Of a stretch of DNA of 64,000 nt, positions 51,828 to 60,743 are shown piece after piece. The DNA is taken from NCBI RefSeq assembly GCF_000411255.1, contig NZ_KE150413.1:1396948-1460947 (forward strand), written 5' to 3'. The stretch's first letter is position 1; each line of letters starts with the position of its first letter. Source of the DNA: Paenibacillus sp. HGH0039. Lineage in GTDB: Bacteria; Bacillota; Bacilli; Paenibacillales; NBRC-103111. A program made the position numbers and the translations under genes. The notes beneath the pieces are model-generated. The model was given only the letters and a program-made list of their open reading frames with translations. It did not search any database and was not told the DNA's origin.

Positions 51828-51856
51828 TAAAAAGGCCGTGAATGTCACGGCCTTTT
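51828..51856. terminator. Bidirectional terminator between GNAT and EamA genes
   Basis: AAAAGGCCGTGA/TCACGGCCTTTT around ATG; T-run both ways. Confidence 0.82.
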
Positions 51857-51971
51857 CGCTGTACCTGCGGAATAGACGTCAGGCATTATAGTTGAGCGGA
51901 TGCGCATACTCGAAGCTGGACGCGGTGACAGATTGTCAAACGCGGCGGCTTTTTGCTGCTCAAAATTCCCT

Positions 51972-52919
51972 TCACGCATCCAGCCTCCGTTCGGGCTGCC
52001 GGGAAATTTTGCGGGGAGACGACGGCAGGCATACGCCGACCACTCCGGCAATCATAAGGGCGGCTCCGATCAAATGGAAATAGGCCAGTTTCTCATGCAG
52101 GATGATGACGCCGGCCGCCATGGTAACGATCGTTGCCAGCTGGCTGAAAATGCTGATTTTGAACGCCTCCATTTTCGAAAGGGCGTAATTGGACAGAAAT
52201 GAACTCGCAAGGGAGGACAGCACACCCAGAAAAAGGACCGAGACAGTGAACGAAAGGTCGCCGAAAGGTTCGAAATAGAGTGGAAGCGTGCCTTGAACGA
52301 TGCGGCGGATGACCGCAAATCCGTTGAACGCGATGAAGCCGAAAAGCAGCGAAACAAACGTCAAGTCGAGCGGCGTATAGTTCCGGCTTAATTTTCTCGC
52401 GAGCACGCTGTATCCGGCGGAGGAAAGAGCGGAGAGCAGGATCAGGAACAGTCCGGCTCCGTTCATCGTACGAAAGTCCAGTCCCTTCATGGCGAAAATA
52501 TAAACACCGCCTGCCACAGAAAGGGCGATGAACAGATTTTGCCGCAGGCCGGTCCGTTCCTTCAGCACAACCGAAGCGAGCATCATGGTGAAAACGGGGG
52601 CTGCGGCTTGAATGATTCCCGCCTCGGAAGCCGACGCCTGTACCAGGCCGAAGGTCTGGAAAGCAAAAAACAGAACGGGATACAGCACGGCCATCGGCAG
52701 GATGGCTAAATAATCCCGCTTCCGGATGTTCAGCCGGGTTTTGCTGAGGGCGAGGAAGACGAGCAGCGCGGCCAGGGAAATCGTAAACCTGTGCGCCAGG
52801 AGGTCGAACGGCCCTGTGGAAACGAGGGCGGTTTTTACGAATATGAATGAGAAGCCGATGATCAAGGCGTATAGTACGGCGGATAGGTAAGCTTTGGTAA
52901 GAGGTGCTGCTGCTTTCAT
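51972..52919 (-). CDS. EamA/DMT family transporter
   Basis: 315 residues with ten hydrophobic segments in two EamA halves (1-140, 150-290), each with the conserved pattern seen in GFSFIFVKTALVSTGPFD and VKEERTG-like loop (VVLKERTGLRQN). It is an amino acid or metabolite exporter by family. It is divergent from a MocR-type regulator; divergent EamA-MocR pairs are common and the regulator usually controls the transporter. Confidence 0.88.
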   Translation of the reverse strand: MKAAAPLTKAYLSAVLYALIIGFSFIFVKTALVSTGPFDLLAHRFTISLAALLVFLALSKTRLNIRKRDYLAILPMAVLYPVLFFAFQTFGLVQASASEAGIIQAAAPVFTMMLASVVLKERTGLRQNLFIALSVAGGVYIFAMKGLDFRTMNGAGLFLILLSALSSAGYSVLARKLSRNYTPLDLTFVSLLFGFIAFNGFAVIRRIVQGTLPLYFEPFGDLSFTVSVLFLGVLSSLASSFLSNYALSKMEAFKISIFSQLATIVTMAAGVIILHEKLAYFHLIGAALMIAGVVGVCLPSSPRKISRQPERRLDA

Positions 52920-53021
52920 GGCGATCTATTCCTTTGAGCCTGCATGCAAAGCGGTTTATTAAGGTCCTTGTTTAGATTTTAAGGGGACGGGCGGCTGTGC
53001 TACAATAGGAGAAAACGTTAA

Positions 53022-53035
53022 CTGTACCGGTACAG
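53022..53035. promoter_or_regulatory. Palindromic operator candidate CTGTACCGGTACAG
   Basis: Perfect 14-bp palindrome located 16 bp after TACAAT (53001-53006) and 21 bp before the MocR start, suitable for autoregulation. Assignment to MocR is inference. Confidence 0.55.
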
Positions 53036-53056
53036 ATTGGCCGGAGAGGTGTATTC

Positions 53057-54415
53057 ATGCACAAATATGAAGGAATTTTAACCGATCTGGAGCAGCAGAT
53101 CGCGGACCGCCGCTACAAGGAGGGCAGCAAACTGCCCTCCATCCGGCAGTTGTCGGAAAGCTACGGGGTTAACAAAAGCACCGTTATCCGGGCAATGGAG
53201 GAATTGGAGAGCAGGCATCTGGTCTATTCCATCGCCAAGAGCGGGTACTACGTCGTCCAATCGTCGCCGGATACCGCCCCGGACTCGCCGGAAGTCATCG
53301 ACTTTGCCGTCTCCGCTCCGGACCCGGCATTTTTTCCTTATCTGGATTTCCAGCACTGCATGAACAAAGCGATCGATACGTACAAAAACGATTTGTTTGT
53401 GTACGGCACTCCTCAAGGGCTGCCCGCACTGCTCATGATGATGCAGAAGCTGCTTGCGGATTATCAGGTGTTTACGCGCGTCAGCAGCCTGTTTGTCGTG
53501 TCCGGGGTGCAGCAGGCGCTGGCCATTCTGGCCGGGCTTCCTTTTCCGAACGGAAAAACGAAGGTGCTGATCGAGCAGCCCGGCTATCACCTGTTCATCG
53601 AACAGCTCGTGACTCACGGAGTCCCGGTCATGGGAATCCGGCGTTCGCGGGAAGGGATCGATCTGGACGAACTGGAGCGGATTTTCCGCACGGAGCCGAT
53701 CAAGTTCTTTTATACGATCCCGCGGTTTCATGCGCCGCTCGGGTGCTCTTACCGCACGGATGTGAAGAAGAAAATCGCGGCCCTTGCCCGCAAGTACGAT
53801 GTCTACGTGGTGGAAGACGACTATCTGGCCGACTTGGAGCCGGACGGAAAAGCCGATCCGGTCCATGCTTACGATGAGGGCAAGCGCGTGATATATTTGA
53901 AAAGTTTCTCCAAAATCATGTTCCCCGGCCTTCGCATCGGTATTGCGGTTATTCCCGGCAGTCTTGTGGATCTCTTCAGCCGGTATAAGCGCATCGCCGA
54001 CATTGACAGCTCGATGATTTCCCAAGGAGCGCTGGAGATTTATTTGAAAAGCGGGATGTTCGAACGGCACAAGCATAAAATCAAAGCCGCCTACGCGACC
54101 AGGTCGCTGCTTCTCCGGCAAATGCTTGCAGAGCATGGGCCGCTTGCCGGCGGCGCAGTACAAGGGGCAATGTACAGCGAAGAGCTTTCTCCCGTCCATA
54201 CCCACCTTGTGCTGAGCCCGTCTGTATCCCAACCGGAGCTGACCAAGCGGCTGCGTAAAAAATCGGTGGTGATCGAACCGATCGACAAGCACTATCTGCC
54301 GGGCTTTCCCCGGGACAATTATTTGAAGCTGAATGTCTCCCAAGTCGGGGACGAACAAATCCGGAGGGGAGTCCGGCTTCTCATGGAGGAGCTGGGAAGA
54401 TACGGAGACCGCTGA
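53057..54415 (+). CDS. MocR-type PLP-dependent GntR regulator
   Basis: 452 residues. The GntR winged helix is SKLPSIRQLSESYGVNKSTV, then IRAMEELESRHLV (24-60). The rest is a fold-type I aminotransferase domain; the PLP Lys is in YLKSFSKIMFPGLRIG and VVEDDYLADL binds the ring. MocR proteins sense PLP-linked amino compounds and act as regulators rather than aminotransferases. Divergent EamA transporter is its likely target. Confidence 0.92.
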   Translation: MHKYEGILTDLEQQIADRRYKEGSKLPSIRQLSESYGVNKSTVIRAMEELESRHLVYSIAKSGYYVVQSSPDTAPDSPEVIDFAVSAPDPAFFPYLDFQHCMNKAIDTYKNDLFVYGTPQGLPALLMMMQKLLADYQVFTRVSSLFVVSGVQQALAILAGLPFPNGKTKVLIEQPGYHLFIEQLVTHGVPVMGIRRSREGIDLDELERIFRTEPIKFFYTIPRFHAPLGCSYRTDVKKKIAALARKYDVYVVEDDYLADLEPDGKADPVHAYDEGKRVIYLKSFSKIMFPGLRIGIAVIPGSLVDLFSRYKRIADIDSSMISQGALEIYLKSGMFERHKHKIKAAYATRSLLLRQMLAEHGPLAGGAVQGAMYSEELSPVHTHLVLSPSVSQPELTKRLRKKSVVIEPIDKHYLPGFPRDNYLKLNVSQVGDEQIRRGVRLLMEELGRYGDR

Positions 54416-54441
54416 AGCCCCGAGGGAAGGCGGTTGGACAA

Positions 54442-54480
54442 ATAACGGAGGCTGCTCCAAGCGGTCTGCCGTTTTTTTTT
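54442..54480 (+). terminator. Terminator after the MocR gene
   Basis: AACGG...CCGTT arms around an inner stem, followed by nine T. Confidence 0.6.
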
Positions 54481-54495
54481 ATGGGCAAAATCGGA

Positions 54496-54536
54496 TTGAC
54501 AACATTGTATATAGTGTATATAGTATACATATACAA
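54496..54536 (+). promoter_or_regulatory. Promoter and YtrA-type operator
   Basis: TTGACA (54496-54501), 17 bp, TATAGT (54519-54524). TTGTATAT/ATATACAA arms (54505-54512, 54529-54536) enclose a second GTATA-TAG-TATAC (54516-54528). The palindrome covers the core promoter, so GntR binding would block it. Confidence 0.78.
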
Positions 54537-54568
54537 TATGAACAAAGCTAACGCGAAGCGGGTGAACT

Positions 54569-54955
54569 ATGAACATTATTCTTTCGCAGAGTTCAGGCGA
54601 GCCGATCTACGAGCAGATCAGACAGCAGATTCAGCGACAAATTCTGCAGGGAGAGCTGCTTCCGGGAGAAAGCCTGCCGTCGATCCGGCAGCTGGCCAAA
54701 GATCTGCAAATCAGCGTGATTACGACCAAGAGAGCTTACGAGGAGCTGGAGAAGGAAGGGCTGATCGACTCGGTCGTCGGCAAAGGCTCCTTCGTCTCCG
54801 GTCTGAATCGGGAATATATCCGGGAACAGCAGCTGAAGCAGTTTGAAGCGAAATTGTCGGAAGCCGTCCGGGAAGCCAGGCAGTTGGGAATAACCGTGGA
54901 TGAAACGATCGAAACCGTCAAAGCGCTGTATGAAGAGGAGGAAGACATCCGATGA
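54569..54955 (+). CDS. GntR family regulator, YtrA type
   Basis: 128 residues, short GntR of the YtrA subfamily: winged helix with SLPSIRQLAKDLQISVITTK, then RAYEELEKEGLIDSVVGKGS, and a short helical dimer tail. It controls its own ABC operon in B. subtilis, responding to envelope stress. The last 4 bases overlap the ATPase gene. Operator palindromes cover its promoter. Confidence 0.93.
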   Translation: MNIILSQSSGEPIYEQIRQQIQRQILQGELLPGESLPSIRQLAKDLQISVITTKRAYEELEKEGLIDSVVGKGSFVSGLNREYIREQQLKQFEAKLSEAVREARQLGITVDETIETVKALYEEEEDIR

Positions 54956-55827
54956 ACGCCGTGGAATTTAAGCATATTTCCAAAGCCTATTCAAACTTCA
55001 ACATTCAAGACCTGTCCTTTGCGGTTCCGAAAGGATACATTACAGGACTGATCGGTCCTAACGGTGCGGGCAAAAGCACCCTGATCAAAATTTTGCTCCA
55101 TCTCGCTATTCCGGAGCAGGGGCGCGTCTTCATAGAAGGAATGGAGATGCCTCAGCGGGAGAAGGAAATCAAGGAAAGGATCGGTTTCGTGTCGGACGAA
55201 AGTCATTTCTACGAGCATTTGACTGTCCGCCAGACCGGTAGGCTGCTCGCTTCTTTTTACCGGAATTGGAACGAGGCGCAGTTTCAAACCTATCTGGAGC
55301 GGTTCGAGCTTCCGGCCGGGAAGAAGATTTCGGACTTATCCAAAGGCATGAAGATGAAATTCGGTCTGGCTGCGGCTCTGTCCCACGGGGCCAAACTCCT
55401 CGTGATGGACGAACCGACGGCAGGACTCGATCCCGTTTTCCGGCGCGAACTGCTCGATCTGCTGGCGGATTTGATGCAGGATGAGCAGCATACGATTCTG
55501 TTCTCCACCCACATTACGACGGACTTGGACCGCGTCGCGGATTACATCGCCTTCATGAACCGGGGAAAGCTCGTTTTCAGCGAGAGCAAGGAGAACGTTC
55601 AGGAACGGTACGCGATCGTCAAAGGCGGGACGGAGCTTCTGGATGCGGACATCCGCAAGCAGTTCGTTTCCGTCCGGGAAACGTCCGTAGGCTTCGAAGG
55701 CCTTGTTTACAACCGGCCGGAGGCCGAGAAGTTGTTCGGAGGCTATGCGGTCATCGAGCCCGCGACGCTGGAAGATATTATGGTCTATACGGTCAAAGGA
55801 GGGTACAGCCATGGCGGCACTGCTTAG
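54952..55827 (+). CDS. ABC transporter ATP-binding protein (YtrB-like)
   Basis: 291 residues. Walker A GPNGAGKST, Q-loop FVSDESHFYEHLT, signature LSKGMKMKFGLA, Walker B LLVMDEPTAGLDP and His in FSTHI. LSKGMKMK instead of LSGGQ is normal for ABC-2 lineage. A 70-residue C-terminal extension follows. Together with the next gene it forms a small ABC-2 transporter, of the type linked to lantibiotic or wall-antibiotic response. Its last 17 bases overlap the permease gene. Confidence 0.93.
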   Translation: MNAVEFKHISKAYSNFNIQDLSFAVPKGYITGLIGPNGAGKSTLIKILLHLAIPEQGRVFIEGMEMPQREKEIKERIGFVSDESHFYEHLTVRQTGRLLASFYRNWNEAQFQTYLERFELPAGKKISDLSKGMKMKFGLAAALSHGAKLLVMDEPTAGLDPVFRRELLDLLADLMQDEQHTILFSTHITTDLDRVADYIAFMNRGKLVFSESKENVQERYAIVKGGTELLDADIRKQFVSVRETSVGFEGLVYNRPEAEKLFGGYAVIEPATLEDIMVYTVKGGYSHGGTA

Positions 55828-56434
55828 CAAAGATTTTCGCGTGATGAGAAAAGAGCTCTTGTGGATGGCCGTCTATGTCGTTTTCTTTGCCATCACTTTC
55901 TCCAACTCACGGATGGGCGGTGTAGTGGTCCAGCTTGTTCCCTCCATCATGCTCTTATTTATTTCCGCGAATCATGACGTGAAGAACCGCAATTTCATCC
56001 TGCTGGGCAGCCTTCCCGTTCGGCGTTCGGACATCGTGCGCGCCAGGTATGTGAGCGTGCTCCTGTTCGGTGTACTGGGAGCGGGGATCGGTTTTATCGT
56101 AAGCACGGCAACGTCGATGATACAAGGGACGGGCGGCGCATCCTCCTTCTCCTGGGGAGCCTCTGGCCTTCTCGGCGCGATGCTGCTCGTGTATGCGGCG
56201 ATTTACCTTCCGCTGCATTACTGGCTGGGAGACAAATACCTGCAGGTAATCAGCGTTATCATGATGATCCTGCTGTTCGCGTCGACTTCCATGCTGGGCT
56301 TCATTGTAGGAGCGACGGACAGATGGGGGCTTCCTTCCCCGGCTGCAGCCGCGGTTATCGCGGCGGCGGGAGCTGCGGCATTTTTCGTTTCTTATCTGAT
56401 TTCGCTCGGAATTATGAAAAAGAAAGATTTTTGA
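55811..56434 (+). CDS. ABC-2 type transporter permease
   Basis: 207 residues from ATG 55811 behind GGAGGG; it overlaps the ATPase end. Six hydrophobic helices with a short N-terminal cytosolic part MAALLSKDFRVMRKELLW typical of ABC2_membrane_2. SLPVRRSDIVRARY lies after helix two. One permease with one ATPase is compatible with a homodimeric transporter. A tight terminator follows. Confidence 0.88.
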   Translation: MAALLSKDFRVMRKELLWMAVYVVFFAITFSNSRMGGVVVQLVPSIMLLFISANHDVKNRNFILLGSLPVRRSDIVRARYVSVLLFGVLGAGIGFIVSTATSMIQGTGGASSFSWGASGLLGAMLLVYAAIYLPLHYWLGDKYLQVISVIMMILLFASTSMLGFIVGATDRWGLPSPAAAAVIAAAGAAAFFVSYLISLGIMKKKDF

Positions 56435-56458
56435 CCCGCAGTCCCGGGGAGCGGGAAT

Positions 56459-56501
56459 AAACCAAAGAAGCAGCGGATAAGCTCCGCTGCTTCTTTGGTT
56501 T
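56459..56501. terminator. Bidirectional terminator between the ABC operon and a redoxin gene
   Basis: 18-base perfect arms AAACCAAAGAAGCAGCGG and complement around ATAAGCT. It overlaps the stop codon of the convergent minus-strand gene. Confidence 0.92.
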
Positions 56502-57009
56502 ATTTGCCGTTATGCTTGAGGAAAAATTCTTCGAATTTCGCAGGCGTATTGCCTTCGGTTCCGCCGTTTTCCGGCACGCCGCCGACCATGCGTTCTACCT
56601 CTACGCCGTCTTTGTAGTATACGAGTGTAGGCGTGAATTCAATGTTGTATTTTTTCCAGCCGTCCTGGAATTCAAGCAGGTTAAACTGCTTCACGTCGAT
56701 GCCAAGCTTTTGTTGCAGCGGGACAAGGACGGGCGTCGTTACTTTACAGTGCGGACAATCGGCGCCGTAGTAGTACAGGAAGAAGCTTTCTTTGTTCGCG
56801 ATGCGTTTGTCAAGCTCTTCGGGTTTGATCAGGTTCTGGTAGTTCGGGTCTTCGAGCAGTTTCTGCGTGGCCGGTTTCAGCTTGGAAGCCGATACGCCGT
56901 AAAGCTTGTTGGCCGCTTCGTCATTGCCCTTGTTGGAAGATTTCGTGACCACGAAGATCGCGGCGAAAAGGACAACGATAATGCCTAAATAAATCGCTAA
57001 TTTTTTCAT
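56500..57009 (-). CDS. Membrane-anchored thioredoxin-like protein
   Basis: 169 residues, AAGGAGTG before ATG 57009. One N-terminal membrane helix (4-22), then a helical spacer (30-65) and a thioredoxin fold with YGADCPHCK, Cys85 and Cys88, and cis-Pro in FTPTLVYY. CPHC resembles DsbA- or BdbA/BdbC-associated thiol oxidases rather than CGPC reductases. It may form disulfides in secreted proteins. Its stop codon lies in the terminator stem. Confidence 0.85.
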   Translation of the reverse strand: MKKLAIYLGIIVVLFAAIFVVTKSSNKGNDEAANKLYGVSASKLKPATQKLLEDPNYQNLIKPEELDKRIANKESFFLYYYGADCPHCKVTTPVLVPLQQKLGIDVKQFNLLEFQDGWKKYNIEFTPTLVYYKDGVEVERMVGGVPENGGTEGNTPAKFEEFFLKHNGK

Positions 57010-57366
57010 GATTCACTCCTTAAGTGGTTACTTGTTTAGCTAGAATAACTTCGAGACGAAAGAGCGCAAATCCTGCTTGTTCTTCGTGAAAAAGTGAGAA
57101 AATCGTGAAAGATTGCCTGTTTTTTTGTCAGACCGAAGGTGCAAGCAGGCACGGAATAGTCTATAATACGGGGAGCCGCACTAAATTCCGCCCGGTATGC
57201 TCGACACAAACGCTTCGACCGAAACCCCGATTCGCATAAAAGGCAGTCCACCTAACATGCCCTGGCCCCGGATCTCGGAGGCAAGAGGGCTTTTATTCAT
57301 AGGGCGGAAAAGCAGGAAATAGAGGCAGGCTCCATAAAAGATTGGCCGGAAGGAGGCGGAAGCGCG
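57010..57366 (+). other. Intergenic region between redoxin and rsuA genes
   Basis: 357 bp, no convincing gene. TATAAT at 57172-57177 is a plausible -10 for rsuA, without a good -35. AAGGAGG at 57350-57356 is the rsuA ribosome site. Confidence 0.5.
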
Positions 57367-58152
57367 ATTAAAAGAAAAACACAACGGCTCGATAAGGTGC
57401 TCGCCCATCTCGGCTACGGTTCACGTTCCGATTTGAAAAAGACGGTCAAAAACGGCTTGATCGAAGTGAACGGCATCCGGGTCAAAGACAGCGGGATGCA
57501 GGTGGACCCGGAGCAGGACGAGATCACCGTAAGCGGAGAAAAGATCGTTTACCGGGAATTCGTCTACCTTCTTCTGAATAAGCCGCAGGGCGTCGTTTCC
57601 GCTACGGAAGACAACCGGGACCGCACGGTCGTGGATCTGCTCGGCGAGGCTTATGCGCCCTTTGACGTATTTCCCGTCGGCAGGCTGGATAAAGATACGG
57701 AAGGGCTCCTGCTGCTTACGAACGACGGCAAGCTGGCCCACAATCTGCTTTCTCCGCGCAAGCATGTGCCGAAGACGTACTACGCCAAGGTGGAAGGTTT
57801 AGCCGGAGAAGCCGATAAACAGGCGTTTGAAGCGGGCGTCGAGCTGGATGACGGGTACGTGACGATGCCGGCGCAGCTTCGCGTTCTGACATGCGATACA
57901 ACCGCCGATCCGCCGCGCTCGGAGATTGAGCTGACCATACAGGAAGGGAAGTTTCACCAAGTGAAACGGATGTTCCAGGCAGTCGGCAAGCGGGTCGTTT
58001 ATTTGAAACGCGTCTCGATGGGACCGCTCCAACTGGACCCGGCTCTGGGACTGGGCGAATACCGGGAACTGACCCGGGAGGAACTGGAGCTGCTCCAGGG
58101 CAAGCCTTCTCTTGATTCTGGCCCCGATGTCGACAACGATTTACATAAGTGA
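57367..58152 (+). CDS. rsuA: RsuA-type 16S rRNA pseudouridine synthase, ATT start
   Basis: 261 residues if started at ATT 57367. The usual S4 domain begins QRLDKVLAHLGYGSRSDLKK, and only an ATT, 10 bases after AAGGAGG, or a GTG at 57397 inside the S4 domain can start it. The GTG would remove RLDK, which the fold needs, so ATT is favoured. Catalytic Asp is in GRLDKDTEGLLLLTNDG; QVKRMFQAVGKRVVYLKR is also family-typical. It makes pseudouridine 516 in 16S rRNA. Tandem 12-base repeats follow the gene. Confidence 0.85.
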   Translation: MKRKTQRLDKVLAHLGYGSRSDLKKTVKNGLIEVNGIRVKDSGMQVDPEQDEITVSGEKIVYREFVYLLLNKPQGVVSATEDNRDRTVVDLLGEAYAPFDVFPVGRLDKDTEGLLLLTNDGKLAHNLLSPRKHVPKTYYAKVEGLAGEADKQAFEAGVELDDGYVTMPAQLRVLTCDTTADPPRSEIELTIQEGKFHQVKRMFQAVGKRVVYLKRVSMGPLQLDPALGLGEYRELTREELELLQGKPSLDSGPDVDNDLHK

Positions 58153-58172
58153 GACGAAGCTTAGGCAGCGTA

Positions 58173-58220
58173 CACAAGGCAATGCACAAGACAGTGCACA
58201 AGACAGTGCATAAGGCAAGA
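58173..58220. repeat. Four tandem 12-bp repeats
   Basis: Units 58173-58184, 58185-58196, 58197-58208 and 58209-58220; the middle two are identical (CACAAGACAGTG), the outer two vary in 2 or 3 bases. Located after rsuA and before the HAD gene. Confidence 0.85.
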
Positions 58221-58264
58221 GAGACAAAACCAGATCCTAACGGAGTGGAAAGGAGACCTGCCCC

Positions 58265-59080
58265 ATGACTTACAAACTGATCGCCCTGGATGTTGACGGC
58301 ACGCTTCTGAACGACGACTATCTCCTTACCGAACGGACCCGGGAAACCGTACGCCGTGTGCATGAGCAGGGAAGCTATATCGTGCTCTGCACGGGCCGCG
58401 GGCCCGCAAGCGCCATTCCGGTTCTGGAGGAACTGGGACTGGAAGGAACGGTCATTACGCATAACGGCGGCGCCACCGTTCAGTCTCCCGGGCTGGAACT
58501 GATTCATCAGTATTCGTTTCGGGTGAGCCAAATCGCCGCTATGATCGCATACTGCCGCGAGCATGAGGTGCACTTCGACGTGTGCGCCCCGTTTGATATG
58601 TACCTGGAGCGTTTAACCGAGGTCGAACAGGCGATGTATAAGAAGTTTTTCGTCACTCCGCATCTCGTTGCGGATGTTACGGCTTTGACGGTCCCGCTCG
58701 TCAAGTTTACGCTTTACAGCGCGGACCCGGCCGTCATGGACACGGTGGAGCGGGACTGGTCGCTTTCTCGGCTGTACGGCGATCTTCGCATGATCCGCAG
58801 CGGGGATCATTTTATCGACGTGATGCACGCCGATGCCACGAAGGGCAACGCACTGCGCAGCTTATGCGCAAGTCTCGACGTCCGTCCGGACGAGGTGCTT
58901 GCCATCGGCAACTACTTCAACGATCTGGAGATGATCTCCTTCGCGGGTCTCGGAATCGCGATGGCCAATTCTCCGGCAGGCGTTCTGGAGCAGGCGGATC
59001 AAATAACCGCCTCCAACAATGAAGACGGCGTGGCGCAAGCGCTGGAAACGCACGTCTTGCAAACGGTCCGCCGGGATTGA
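58265..59080 (+). CDS. Cof-type HAD-IIB phosphatase
   Basis: 271 residues, AAAGGAGA upstream. Motif I ALDVDGTLLND, motif II CTGRGPASA, Lys in HADATKGNALR and motif IV IGNYFNDLEMI are all present, with a type IIB cap between. Cof enzymes dephosphorylate sugar phosphates, FMN or pyridoxal phosphate; substrate not certain. Note the motif II Thr/Arg and the complete acids suggest active enzyme. Confidence 0.92.
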   Translation: MTYKLIALDVDGTLLNDDYLLTERTRETVRRVHEQGSYIVLCTGRGPASAIPVLEELGLEGTVITHNGGATVQSPGLELIHQYSFRVSQIAAMIAYCREHEVHFDVCAPFDMYLERLTEVEQAMYKKFFVTPHLVADVTALTVPLVKFTLYSADPAVMDTVERDWSLSRLYGDLRMIRSGDHFIDVMHADATKGNALRSLCASLDVRPDEVLAIGNYFNDLEMISFAGLGIAMANSPAGVLEQADQITASNNEDGVAQALETHVLQTVRRD

Positions 59081-59137
59081 GCGAATTGAACGGTCATCCA
59101 GGGCGGTTCCCTAAAAAAAGAAAAGGCGGTGCTGCCA

Positions 59138-60658
59138 ATGGCTCGGTCCGGTAACACCGACAAAACGAAAGTCCTGCTGGCGATCATGGTCGTGACCTTC
59201 CTGTCTTCCATCGAAGGCACGATCGTGTCGACCGCCATTCCCCGCATCGTCGGCGATTTGGGCGGTCTGGACTTGATGAGCTGGGTCATATCCATTTACC
59301 TGCTCACCACGGCGGTTTCTACCCCGATATTCGGCAAGTTGTCCGATTTGTACGGACGCAAGAAAATTTTTATGATCGGAACCGGTTTGTTCCTGATCGG
59401 CTCGACCTTGTGCGGAATCGCGCAATCCATGGAAATGATGATCTTCTTCCGGGCGGTCCAGGGGATCGGCGCCGGCGCCATTCTTCCCGTTACGATGATT
59501 ATCGTCGGAGACATTTACTCGTTCGAAGAACGCGCGAAAATCCAGGGCTGGATCAGCGGCATCTGGGGGCTTTCGGGCATTCTCGGGCCGCTGGCCGGCG
59601 GTCTGATGGTCGATTATGTGTCGTGGAGATGGATTTTCTATTTTAACATTCCATTCGGCATTATCTCCATGCTGCTGATTTCCGCCTATCTGCACGAAAA
59701 TCTGGAGAAAACGAAGCGGCCGATCGATTATCCGGGCATTGTGACGTTCACGGTCAGCATGACGGCTCTGATCTATGCCCTGCTCAGCGGCGGGGTCCAG
59801 TATGCCTGGGGCTCGCCTGTCATTCTCGGTCTGCTGGTCGTCTCCGTCGTCTTCCTGTTTATTTTTATCGCCGTCGAAAAAAGATCGCCGGAGCCGATGC
59901 TGCCGCTTGACCTGTTCAAAGACCGGCTTCTTACGCTCATCAACTCGTCGGGCTTCATTCTCAGCGCCATCCTCGTGGCGGTCACGATCTATCTGCCGCT
60001 CTGGGTGCAGAGCGTGAACGGCGGCGGGGCGACCGGCTCGGGCTTCGCGCTGATTCCGCTGTCCATCTGCTGGACGGTCGGCGCTGCTCTGGCGGGAAGA
60101 GGCTTTGTCCGTCTCGGCGTAAGATCCGCCGTCCTCATCGGCGTGGGAGGAATTACGGCGGGTTCCGTCGCCTTGGCTCTAATGACGTCCGCAACCCCGG
60201 GGTGGGCGCTGGAAGTGTACACGGCGCTGTTCGGGATCGGATTCGGCTTCGCCTTCACGGCGTACACGATCACGATGCAGTCCGCCGTAGGCTGGAAGCT
60301 GCGCGGAGCCGCCATGTCTTCGCATACGTTCATCCGTACGCTCGGCCAGACGCTGGGGATCGCGGTGTTCGGGATGCTGTACAACACCTCGCTGCATACG
60401 TATCAGCAGGCTCATCCCGATCAGGTCGGAGGCATCGACCTCAACAAAGCGTTGGACGCCCACGGACGTTCCGCGTTCTCGCCGGAAACGATGGCAGGCA
60501 TCCGCGAGCTGTTCGCGTTCAGTCTCAGCCGCATCTTCTGGTCCCTGCTCGTTCTGGCGGCCATCGGCATCGTGCTCACGCTGCTTCTGCCGAAACGGTT
60601 CAAGGTCGAAGAGGAGCCGGAGCTGGCGGCGGAACCGGAGCCGTCCCGGCAGTCCTGA
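59138..60658 (+). CDS. DHA2 family MFS drug exporter (EmrB/QacA type)
   Basis: 506 residues from ATG 59138 with AAGGCGG 8 bases upstream; a GTG at 59129 is possible. Fourteen hydrophobic segments. Motif A is GKLSDLYGRKKIFM; RAVQGIGAGAILPVTMIIVGD is motif B/C; D in helix 1 (SSIEGTIVSTAIPRI, Glu here rather than Asp) is DHA2-like. It exports drugs with proton antiport. No regulator lies adjacent; a HAD gene is upstream by 57 bp, so read-through is possible. Confidence 0.92.
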   Translation: MARSGNTDKTKVLLAIMVVTFLSSIEGTIVSTAIPRIVGDLGGLDLMSWVISIYLLTTAVSTPIFGKLSDLYGRKKIFMIGTGLFLIGSTLCGIAQSMEMMIFFRAVQGIGAGAILPVTMIIVGDIYSFEERAKIQGWISGIWGLSGILGPLAGGLMVDYVSWRWIFYFNIPFGIISMLLISAYLHENLEKTKRPIDYPGIVTFTVSMTALIYALLSGGVQYAWGSPVILGLLVVSVVFLFIFIAVEKRSPEPMLPLDLFKDRLLTLINSSGFILSAILVAVTIYLPLWVQSVNGGGATGSGFALIPLSICWTVGAALAGRGFVRLGVRSAVLIGVGGITAGSVALALMTSATPGWALEVYTALFGIGFGFAFTAYTITMQSAVGWKLRGAAMSSHTFIRTLGQTLGIAVFGMLYNTSLHTYQQAHPDQVGGIDLNKALDAHGRSAFSPETMAGIRELFAFSLSRIFWSLLVLAAIGIVLTLLLPKRFKVEEEPELAAEPEPSRQS

Positions 60659-60693
60659 CGGATTGAACGCAGGCAATTAACGCTGCATCCATG

Positions 60694-60743
60694 AAAAAAA
60701 GGCTTACCCGTCCGCATTTGCAGACTCCGGGTAAGCCTTTTTT
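60694..60743 (+). terminator. Terminator after the DHA2 exporter gene
   Basis: AAAAAAAGGCTTACCCG and CGGGTAAGCCTTTTTTT perfect arms. Confidence 0.95.

Noticed and set aside
57181..57408. 75-codon minus frame before rsuA
   Set aside because: No ribosome site; overlaps the rsuA start region.
58173..58220. CRISPR array
   Set aside because: Repeats are 12 bases, directly adjoining and without spacers; no cas genes.
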